Made by a program: the position numbers and the translations under genes. A model generated the notes under the pieces. The model did not search any database. It saw only the letters and a program-made list of their open reading frames with translations, and was not told where the DNA came from. A stretch of 64,000 nucleotides of DNA from Myxococcales bacterium (GTDB lineage: Bacteria > Myxococcota_A > Polyangia > Polyangiales > Polyangiaceae): positions 248,001-312,000 of the forward strand of contig JADJCA010000007.1 of NCBI GenBank assembly GCA_016703425.1. The letters are read 5' to 3'. This document shows, piece after piece, positions 17,619 to 24,696 of the stretch (the first letter of the stretch is position 1; the number at the start of each line of letters is the position of its first letter).

Positions 17619-18809
17619 TCAGTGCGCCGGGCGAACGGCGGCGGGCAGCACGGCGAGGACCTCGCGCTGGAGGCGCGCCGCGTAGTCGGAGACAAGACCG
17701 TGAGCCCGCGCTGCGTCGGGCGAAGCGACCACCAAGCCGACGTGGTGCGGCTCGGGCGAGCGGTACACGACCTCCGGGTCGTTGAACGACGAGGTGTCGG
17801 GCTCCGCATCCTTCGCCAAACACACCACCAAGCCGCCGTAGTCGGTGCGCACCTTTGGCAGTTGGTAAGCGTCACCATCCATCACGATGTCGGCCCACTC
17901 AGCCCAGAGGTTGAGCCCCGTCGAGGCCTCCACCATGTCCGCGATGTGGGCTCCACCGACGCGAGCCGCACACTCGAGGAACGAAAACTCTCCTGTCTCG
18001 CGGGAGCGCAAGAACTCGATGTGCGACGGGCCCCGCTCGAGGCCAAAGCTCGTGAGAATCTTCTCGTTCATCGCGCGCAGGGTTCGCTCCTCGGAACTCC
18101 CACGCAAGACCGTTTGGCTGGAGAAAATGCCCCCGCCGTGCGCCACGTCGAAGGGCGGAGTTCCGCATTTGTGCACCTCGGCAAAGAGCACGTTGCGACC
18201 CGTTGTGAGCGCGTCGACGTGGTACACGTCGCCGGCGACGTAGCGCTCGAGCAGGTAGTGGCTGCGTTCGTCGCCGAGGGCGTCGAGCGCCGGAAATAGC
18301 TCGTCGATGTTCTGGATCTTCTTGATGCCGGTGGCGCTCGCCTGGGCCCGCGGCTTGAGCATCCACGGCCCCGGGACGCGCGCCGCGAAGGCGCGCACGT
18401 CGGCGTCGTTGAAGAGGCCCGTGAACTCCGGCACGGGGATGCCGAACCGCGCCGCGGCGGTGCGCATCGCGAGCTTGTCGCGAAAGAGGCGCGCGTGCGT
18501 GTCGCCCATGCCCTCCATACGAAAGTGCTCGCGAAGGTGTGCCGCCGTCTCCACGTCGAAGTCGTCGAGCGCCACCACTCGATCGAAGCGCGTCGTCCGC
18601 GAGAGGTAGCTCACGGTCTTGACGACGTCCGCGAGCGAGTGGCGATCGGGCACGGCGAAGACATCGGCGAGGTGTTCGCGAGGCCACGCCTTACCGAGGC
18701 ACTTCTCTACGGTAAAGAGGTACACCCGGGCGCCGCGTGCGTGAGCGCGCCCGAGGAAGCGATGTCCCTTGAAGTAGCTCGCCAGCGCCAAGATGGTCAG
18801 TTCGCTCAC
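17619..18809 (-). CDS. ATP-grasp ligase, carbamoyl-phosphate-synthase/biotin-carboxylase-like (cluster copy C)
   Basis: A 396-residue ligase of the long-chain ATP-grasp type. The N-terminal Rossmann-like part ends in RVVALDDFDVETAA. The ATP-grasp part has RDKLAMRTAAARFGIPVPEF, MLKPRAQASATGIKKI (nucleotide loop), YLLERYVAGDVYHVDAL and the metal-site GEFSFLECAARVGGAHIAD. Such enzymes commonly ligate amino acids or amines to small molecules. The start is GTG 18809, which overlaps the stop of the M61 peptidase gene by four bases (GTGA), so the two are translationally coupled. The frame extends to 18899 but inside the M61 gene. It is distinct in sequence from copies A and B. Confidence 0.85.
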   Translation of the reverse strand: MSELTILALASYFKGHRFLGRAHARGARVYLFTVEKCLGKAWPREHLADVFAVPDRHSLADVVKTVSYLSRTTRFDRVVALDDFDVETAAHLREHFRMEGMGDTHARLFRDKLAMRTAAARFGIPVPEFTGLFNDADVRAFAARVPGPWMLKPRAQASATGIKKIQNIDELFPALDALGDERSHYLLERYVAGDVYHVDALTTGRNVLFAEVHKCGTPPFDVAHGGGIFSSQTVLRGSSEERTLRAMNEKILTSFGLERGPSHIEFLRSRETGEFSFLECAARVGGAHIADMVEASTGLNLWAEWADIVMDGDAYQLPKVRTDYGGLVVCLAKDAEPDTSSFNDPEVVYRSPEPHHVGLVVASPDAARAHGLVSDYAARLQREVLAVLPAAVRPAH

Positions 18810-20575
18810 AGCATCGACTCCGCGACATGAAAGTTGTCGTAGTGATTGAGTGGAATTGGGGTCCCCGGCGCGAGCGTCGACGCGCCTTCGCCGAGCCAAG
18901 ACCGAAGCTCCGACGATGGCTCCACGACCCGCAGCAGAGACGCGAGTTCGCGCACCTTGGGGGCCACGGTGAGGACCCGGTAGCGGTTGCCGGAGCGGAC
19001 CTCGAGGTCGAAGGGCTCTCCCGCCGCGAGCACGTAGGAGAGCACCTCGGGCCGAAAGGCGAAGCCGTTGACGGCCACGAGTTCATCGCCCGCAAGGAGG
19101 CCCGCCTTCGCCGCCGGCGATTCGGCGAGCACCTCGAGGACGCCGGGGCCGCGGTCGGCCTTCAGCCACACGCCGAGCATCGGACGGGTCTCGCGCTCGA
19201 TGGCGAAGCCCAACGCCTCGAGCCAGAGCGACGTCTCGGGAATGTCGCTCCCCACGACGATGCGCTGGAGCATCGGCCCAAGGGGAACTCGCGGCAGACG
19301 CGGCGACGCGAAGTGATGAAAGAACTGAATGGCCTCCTCCGTTGAGAAGCCGCGCCCCACGAACTCCTCGTAGAAGGCCGCGAAGGCGCGGTCGAGCGAG
19401 CTGGGCGTTTGGGCCGTGCGCAAGCACGCGTCGATGGCGAACGCGACGAGGAGACCCTTGTCGTAGTAGTCGAGCGTCGCGCTCGTCGAGCCGGGGAATC
19501 GATTGTGATTAAGGAACGTGGCCTTCGAGGAGTCGGCGAGGGACACGTGCCGCGAAGCGGGCAAGACCCGAATGGCGTCGTCGTAACGCACGAGGTTCGA
19601 GAGAAACCTGTTCACAGAGAAGACGCCGGTGCGCGCCGCGAGCAAGAGTTCGTAGTAACGCGTCACGCCCTCGCTGATCCAAAGGCCGTCGGGGAAGGAG
19701 CCGGCGACGAAATCTGGCTTCATGAGCGCTGCGGGACGCAAGCGACACACGTTCCAAGCGTGGAAGAGCTCGTGGGCCGCCAGGCGCAACGCCGTGGCGC
19801 GCGCCTCGCGGTCGATGAAGACGAGATCGCCAAAGCCGACGAGCGTGGCGTGGGCGTGCTCGAGACCAAAGCTGTGACGCGGATCGGTCGCGACGACGAA
19901 GGTGTATTCGTCAAAGGGATAGCTGCCGAAGATGGCCTTCGTGGCCCGGCAGATGACCATGAGATCGTCGACGAAGGCCTCGACCTCTCGCTCGTGACCG
20001 ACGGCGCGCGTGAGGAAGACCACGTGGAAGGTCGCACCGTCGTCGGAGCGCGTGAGCCGGTCGAAGGCGCCGCACACGACCGGCGTGTCGACGAGCGACT
20101 CATGACTCCGATGCTGGAAGGTGGGAGTGCCTTCGCCGACATCGCGTAGGGCGCCGCCGGGGTGATGGATCGCCCAGCCCTCGGGCAGCTCGAGGGAGAG
20201 CTTGCACGGCCCGTCGTGACCGACGTCGAAGGGAAAGTGGCTCGCACGGATGACGGCGTAGCCAGGCTCGACGAAGCCCACGAGCTCGCCCCATGCGCCG
20301 TCGGCCGCGCTGATCTTCGCCGTCACGCGCACCTCGGGAGACGCGTCCTTGATGCGGAAGCCGGAGAAGCCGTCGCGTTCGACGCGAAGGTGCTCGCCCG
20401 TCGCCACGTCTTCAGCGCCCAGGTCGAAGACGTCGCGGCCGTAGCGCATGAAGGCGTAGGCGCCGGGGACCCAAGTCGGCACGGCGAGCGAGATATCGCC
20501 CCGCTCCTTCCGCGCGAGCGTCAGCGAGAGCGAGAGCTGCCTTGCCTGCGGGTCGACGCGCACGCGGTAGTGCAT
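18806..20575 (-). CDS. M61-family metallopeptidase with PDZ domain
   Basis: A 589-residue glycyl-aminopeptidase-like enzyme. The N-terminal beta domain precedes the zinc site LAAHELFHAWN (H268, E269, H272) with the downstream GLWISEGVTRYY supplying the third zinc ligand, as in M1/M61 gluzincins. A PDZ domain follows near the C-terminus (LEVLAESPAAKAGLLAGDEL). M61 enzymes remove N-terminal Gly/Ala from peptides. No signal peptide is present, so it would act on cytoplasmic peptides, which fits processing or recycling of a ligase product. It starts 2 bases after the stop of ATP-grasp copy B. Confidence 0.9.
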   Translation of the reverse strand: MHYRVRVDPQARQLSLSLTLARKERGDISLAVPTWVPGAYAFMRYGRDVFDLGAEDVATGEHLRVERDGFSGFRIKDASPEVRVTAKISAADGAWGELVGFVEPGYAVIRASHFPFDVGHDGPCKLSLELPEGWAIHHPGGALRDVGEGTPTFQHRSHESLVDTPVVCGAFDRLTRSDDGATFHVVFLTRAVGHEREVEAFVDDLMVICRATKAIFGSYPFDEYTFVVATDPRHSFGLEHAHATLVGFGDLVFIDREARATALRLAAHELFHAWNVCRLRPAALMKPDFVAGSFPDGLWISEGVTRYYELLLAARTGVFSVNRFLSNLVRYDDAIRVLPASRHVSLADSSKATFLNHNRFPGSTSATLDYYDKGLLVAFAIDACLRTAQTPSSLDRAFAAFYEEFVGRGFSTEEAIQFFHHFASPRLPRVPLGPMLQRIVVGSDIPETSLWLEALGFAIERETRPMLGVWLKADRGPGVLEVLAESPAAKAGLLAGDELVAVNGFAFRPEVLSYVLAAGEPFDLEVRSGNRYRVLTVAPKVRELASLLRVVEPSSELRSWLGEGASTLAPGTPIPLNHYDNFHVAESML

Positions 20576-20577
20576 GC

Positions 20578-21540
20578 TCAGCGCAGCCCTGCGAGGAAGG
20601 CGTTCGCTTCAAGCGGCGGCGTCGCCGGCGGCGCGTTGGCGAGATCGATGACGAGGCGCGCCATCTTTCGGGTCACCCAACCGAAGTGCTCTTCGCCGAG
20701 CGACGCCACGTCGAAGTCCGGCGCCGAGTTCATGTAGTCGATGGCATAGGGCACGCCGTCTCGAATGGCGAACTCGACGGTGTTCATGTCGTAGCCGAGG
20801 CCCTTGGTGATGGCGAGAGCGTCGGCCACGACGCGCTCCTCAAGCTCCGGGGAGAGCGCGGGCATCGTCTCCGGCGCCTTCGTGTAGCGGTCGAAGTGTG
20901 AGTGGCGCGGATCCCAAAGAGCCGGCCGCACGTCGCGACGTCCGATGACGAGGCAGCGAACGTATTGAGTCCAGCGAATTTCCTCTTGGAGGATCATGGT
21001 GAGCGGCCCGCTCGCGTCGTACGCCGCGTGGAGGGCCGGCATGTCGGCGATTCGCGAGACGTTGCGCCAGCCGCCGCCCCAGTGGGGCTTCATGTACATC
21101 GGGAAGCCGAGGTCTTTGGCGAGGCCGTCCCAATCGACGAGGTCCATGTTGCGGGCCAACGACTCGGCGTTCGTGTCGTCGCCATAGGTCTTCGACGGCA
21201 AAAGAATGGTGCGCGGCACCGCGAGTCCGAGCTTCTCGGCGAGGCCGGCGTTGAAGAACTTGTCGTCGGCGATGCGCCAGAAGGGATTGTTGATGACGTA
21301 AACGCCGTGGAGCGCGCAGGCCTTGAGGAACGGCTGGTAGCAGGTCACTTCGTGCGAGATGCGGTCGATGACGACGTCGTAGGGCGGCTTCTCCCAGGCG
21401 CGCGGCGCCGAGAACTTCACGTAGGAAACCTCGACGCCGACGCCGCGTCGCGCGACCTCCGCGATCAGCGCTTCGGGAAATGAGCGCTCACGGCCGACGA
21501 GCAGGCCGACGCGCTTCTTGCCGGAGCCTTTGCCGGTCAT
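20578..21540 (-). CDS. ATP-grasp ligase (cluster copy B, paralogue of copy A)
   Basis: A 320-residue ligase matching the gene at 12793-13755 along its whole length. Shared elements include the RIGLLVG-like opening, DRISHEVTCYQ, NNPFWRIADDKFF, LGLAVPRTILLPSKTY, the ATP loop MYMKPHWGGGWRNV and the end motif NTVEFAIRDGVPYAIDYMNS. The two copies have the same length but lie on opposite strands in the two arms of the cluster, which suggests they catalyse successive or alternative ligations. It begins 3 bases after the esterase stop and is followed 2 bases later by the M61 gene. The substrate is unknown. Confidence 0.85.
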   Translation of the reverse strand: MTGKGSGKKRVGLLVGRERSFPEALIAEVARRGVGVEVSYVKFSAPRAWEKPPYDVVIDRISHEVTCYQPFLKACALHGVYVINNPFWRIADDKFFNAGLAEKLGLAVPRTILLPSKTYGDDTNAESLARNMDLVDWDGLAKDLGFPMYMKPHWGGGWRNVSRIADMPALHAAYDASGPLTMILQEEIRWTQYVRCLVIGRRDVRPALWDPRHSHFDRYTKAPETMPALSPELEERVVADALAITKGLGYDMNTVEFAIRDGVPYAIDYMNSAPDFDVASLGEEHFGWVTRKMARLVIDLANAPPATPPLEANAFLAGLR

Positions 21541-21543
21541 CGG

Positions 21544-22293
21544 TCACAGTCCCAGGCGTGCGTCGACGTAGTGGTCGAGCATGCTTCGCCAAGTCGGCCA
21601 GTCGTGTTTGACGTCGTGGCCCCAGAGGTCGAGGTTGTGCCAGATGCCCTTGTCCCAAAGGAGCTGCGAGAAGCGCCGCGACGCCTCCGGCTTCTCGTAG
21701 GCTCCCTGCCCCGACAGGATGTGAATCTGGCTGTGGTTGCGGATGAGCTCGAGCGTCGCGCCGTTCATGCGGGGCACAAACCACGACGGGTTGTTGAAGT
21801 AGAGGTTGTCGTCGCTGTAGCCGTCGGCGAACGACGAGAGATCGAAGAACCCGCTCATCGCCACGAGGGTGTCGAAGAGGTCGGGCCGGCGGAAGAACTC
21901 GTTGGTCGCGTGAAAGCCGCCGAAGCTGGCGCCGGCGACGATGGCGCGGGCGCTGTCGTTCTCAACGACGCGGCGCACGTGCGGCATGACCTCTTCTTCG
22001 ACGTAGCCGGCATAAAGCTGCTGGCGGCGCGCCGACTCGCGCGGCGACACCTTCTCGTCCATCCACGACATCGTGTTGACGGTGTTGATGGAGAAGACGG
22101 TGATCTTGCCCGCCTCGATGTGTTTCTGGACGGAGTGGACGAGGAGGAATCGTTCGGCGTCGAAGAGATCGCTGCCGGCGGTGGGAAACAGGATGAGTGG
22201 CTTGCCCCAGTGGCCGTAGCGCACGATGGGCATGTCGATGCCGAGCCGCGGGCTCCGCCAGCCGAAGACTTCTTTTTTCACGCGAAGCTGCAT
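21544..22293 (-). CDS. alpha/beta-hydrolase esterase
   Basis: A 249-residue alpha/beta hydrolase related to the esterase D / putative esterase group. The nucleophile elbow is GASFGG (S123), and the catalytic His is probably in the GHDVKHDW segment (H226 or H230). LILFPTAGSD near residue 35 forms the oxyanion strand. There is no signal peptide. It is the first gene of the tight five-gene minus-strand operon; its promoter should lie in the 155 bases before the divergent region at 22448. In this setting it could hydrolyse an ester or a thioester on the pathway product, but the substrate is unknown. Confidence 0.85.
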   Translation of the reverse strand: MQLRVKKEVFGWRSPRLGIDMPIVRYGHWGKPLILFPTAGSDLFDAERFLLVHSVQKHIEAGKITVFSINTVNTMSWMDEKVSPRESARRQQLYAGYVEEEVMPHVRRVVENDSARAIVAGASFGGFHATNEFFRRPDLFDTLVAMSGFFDLSSFADGYSDDNLYFNNPSWFVPRMNGATLELIRNHSQIHILSGQGAYEKPEASRRFSQLLWDKGIWHNLDLWGHDVKHDWPTWRSMLDHYVDARLGL

Positions 22294-22448
22294 TGTGGCG
22301 CTCCCAACCCGTCAGAGGCGCGCCAAACGGGCGGCGCCAGGCGGCGCAGCATACTCAACAAATGCCGGCTCCAAGGCCCGCAAATGAATCTGTCTTTCGG
22401 TCAGCAGAAGTTGCCCGGCGAACGGGCCAGCCGAACCGGAGCGAGTGT

Positions 22449-23459
22449 TCAGCGGCGACGGCGGCGGACCATGGCGAGGCCGAGCAACAGGCCGCCTGCC
22501 AGCGACGCCGCGTGCCCTCGCCCCGTCTTGGACGTCCCTACGGCGCACCCACCCTTGTCGTCTGCGTTGGCCGCGGGCGCCTTCGCCGCCGGCGTGGACG
22601 CGGGCAGAAGGCTCTCGGTTTCGGGCTGCGCCGGCGCTGCTCCGGCCTTCTGCACGGCCCGCTCGATGAGCTCTGTGAAGCCCTTGGTCTCGGTGTAAAC
22701 GTGGCCGAAGTCTTCGCCGCACTCGCCGCCGCGAGAAACCACGCCGATGACCGCGCCGGTGAGCTGCGAAATGGCGGGGCCTCCCGAATCGCCGTGGCAG
22801 ATCGAGACCCCGACCTCGAATTCGTGATCGCCGAGGGCGGTCTCCGACGAGGACAAGCCCGGACCAACGGCGCGAACAACGACCCCGGTCTTGCGGAGGC
22901 GCGTGCCCGTCGTACCGGTGTCGGTCTTGCCGTAGCCGACCGAACGAATCGACTCTTGAACGCCGACGTCGCGCGCGAGGCGGACCGGTAGCGGCGTCAC
23001 ATCGAGGTTTCGATCGAGGATAAGCAGCGCGATGTCCTGGTTGCAGACGACCGGCGCGTCAGGCCGCACGATCTCCCGAACCTGCGCGGCGACGCCACCG
23101 TAGAAGTTCGGCTTCGCGCCTGTATAGACCCGAATGTCCGACACGGGATGGTCGTCGCCGAAGTGCGGACCGTTCTCCGAGGCGCCCTTGGAGTTGCAGA
23201 TGACCGTTTTGGTCAAGCTCGTGGAGACACAGTGGCGCGCGGTGAGCAGCACGTTCGGCGCGATGGCCGCCGCGGAGCAGAGCTCGGCCTTGGCGCCTTG
23301 CCCGATGCGAAGGGCCACCACCGCTTGATTGGTGCTGTCGTCGAGCGAGCCGCCGTAGATCGGGTCTTCGGTCTCGTCGCCCGAGTCCACGGGAGCCGAC
23401 GCGCATTGCGTGGCGCTGGCAGCAAGGGCAGCGAACAACACCAGCGTCAGAGCGCGCAT
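22449..23459 (-). CDS. secreted trypsin-like serine protease with MYXO-CTERM-like tail
   Basis: A 336-residue S1 protease. A signal peptide (residues 1-20) is followed by the activation-type sequence IYGGSLDD and the triad H76 (LTARHC), D142 (CNQDIALL) and S225 (CHGDSGGP). A Pro/Ala linker follows. The end is a MYXO-CTERM-like signal: GGCAVG, a hydrophobic stretch and a terminal RRRRR, which in Myxococcota marks proteins for processing and surface anchoring. Secretion to the cell surface is therefore expected. It is transcribed away from a long regulatory-looking intergenic region and runs toward the esterase operon. Confidence 0.9.
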   Translation of the reverse strand: MRALTLVLFAALAASATQCASAPVDSGDETEDPIYGGSLDDSTNQAVVALRIGQGAKAELCSAAAIAPNVLLTARHCVSTSLTKTVICNSKGASENGPHFGDDHPVSDIRVYTGAKPNFYGGVAAQVREIVRPDAPVVCNQDIALLILDRNLDVTPLPVRLARDVGVQESIRSVGYGKTDTGTTGTRLRKTGVVVRAVGPGLSSSETALGDHEFEVGVSICHGDSGGPAISQLTGAVIGVVSRGGECGEDFGHVYTETKGFTELIERAVQKAGAAPAQPETESLLPASTPAAKAPAANADDKGGCAVGTSKTGRGHAASLAGGLLLGLAMVRRRRR

Positions 23460-23604
23460 CTGCGAGCATCATACAATGGCGTCTGGTGTCGTCCAGGAGC
23501 GTGGAGGCTCGCACGGATAAAAAAGGAGTCTCCGCTCGTATCTACCTAATTCTTCTTCTGAAACATCCCGTTACCTGGATCCGAGCGACCCCAGCCTGAG
23601 GGGC

Positions 23605-23656
23605 CGGGCGCGGGGGGCGGGGCGCGGGGGGGCGGGGCGCGGGGGGGGCGGGGCGC
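23605..23656 (+). repeat. G-run repeat with growing runs, G-quadruplex potential
   Basis: Three units of the form CGC-Gn-C-GGGG follow one another, with n = 6, 7 and 8. The strand has many runs of four or more G and could fold as a quadruplex. It is also a place where base calls may be wrong. Confidence 0.8.
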
Positions 23657-23668
23657 GACCCGCCACAA

Positions 23669-23684
23669 AATTAGCATGCTAATT
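23669..23684. promoter_or_regulatory. perfect 16-bp palindrome, possible operator
   Basis: AATTAGCATGCTAATT reads the same on both strands. It is strikingly AT-rich for this genome and sits between two divergent genes, as expected for a dimeric repressor or activator site. Confidence 0.55.
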
Positions 23685-23887
23685 GTCGACCCCGACGCCG
23701 CCGCGCCCCCGCGCGGCCCCCGCTCCCTCCCCTGCCGTAGATCGCGGGCGCATGCCCGGGTGCGCACGAAGAGGAGGCGTGTCCACGGGCGCATGCACCT
23801 TCACGGGAGAGTCCGGGAGCGGGCGCGGGCGCGCGCGATATCGGCCGGAAAGGTGGGCTGGGGCGGCTGGCGTGATACGGTGCCCTC

Positions 23888-24647
23888 GTGTCGCAAGGGA
23901 CGGTCCTCATCATCGAGGCCGATGAGGGGGTCGCCAGGCGGCTCTCCGAGTCGCTGACCGCGAAGGGTTATGCCGTCGAGGTGGCGCTGGAGGCTCGCGC
24001 GGGCTTCGAGGCCGCGTGCGCGAGCAACCCCGACTGCATCGTCTGCAACATTGAGCTGCCGGACATCGACGGCTTCTGGGTCGCCCGCCGCATTCGCACC
24101 GAGTCCGGCTCGGTCTCGTCGACGCCCTTCCTCTTTCTCGCCGAATCCGACGACGAAGACGCCCGCCTCCAGGGGTTGCACGTCGGCGCCGACGTCTACC
24201 TTTCCATGCCGTTCACCCACGAGGAGGTCGAAGCGCAGGTGACCGCGCTCATCGGCATGGCGCGACGCCTCCGGGCTCGACGCGACTCCTTCGTGGGCGA
24301 GCCCACCTCGTCGAAGCAAGGGGTCGCCTTCCGCGGCGAGCTCGCCCAGATGCCCCTGGCGTCGATCCTCGATGATGCTCGAGATGGAGCGGCGCAGCGG
24401 CCAGCTCAAGGTCTCGACCGACGCCGGCGCAAGCGCGTTGTTCACGCTCATCGGTGGCACGTTCGTCCAGAGCGAGGTGAACGGCACCGAGCGGCCCGCC
24501 CTCGACGTCTTGCGAGACGTGCTCAAGTGGCGCTCCGGCAAGTTCTACTTCACGCCCCGCGACATCCAACCGAAGGCGTCGCCCCGCGTGTCCATCGGTG
24601 AGATCTTGCTGACGGCCATGCAACTCGAAGACGAGTCGCGCCGCTGA
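23888..24647 (+). pseudogene. response regulator with PATAN/DUF4388 output domain, split by a one-base frameshift
   Basis: Two frames join to a receiver plus PATAN (DUF4388) protein of about 252 residues. The receiver (residues 1-120) starts VLIIEADEG. The usual phosphoacceptor Asp is Asn54 (IVCNIELPDIDG) and the conserved Lys is Met (SMPF), so it is probably not phosphorylated in the normal way. The PATAN part begins FRGELAQMPLASIL and, after removal of one base near 24371, continues MMLEMERRSGQLKV and ends in LTAMQLEDESRR. Such domains occur widely in myxobacterial regulators of motility and signalling. The GTG start at 23888 has no strong ribosome site. It is convergent with the M3 peptidase gene. 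Confidence 0.8.
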
Positions 24648-24696
24648 CACCGGCGACATCGGCCCTCGACGAGCCGAAGAGTGTAGCGCCTCGCCG

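Larger units (their letters stand above)
23460..23887. other. 428-bp intergenic region: G-rich repeat, palindrome, direct repeat
   Basis: There is no gene I can support; short frames here are composition artefacts. It separates two divergent genes and contains a G-run repeat (23605-23656), a 16-base AT-rich palindrome (23669-23684) and an 11-base direct repeat CGGGCGCATGC at 23745-23755 and 23786-23796. Confidence 0.7.

Noticed and set aside
23546..23913. Short open frames in the G-rich intergenic region
   Set aside because: They come from very high GC, are Pro/Arg/Gly-rich, overlap each other on both strands and match no known fold.
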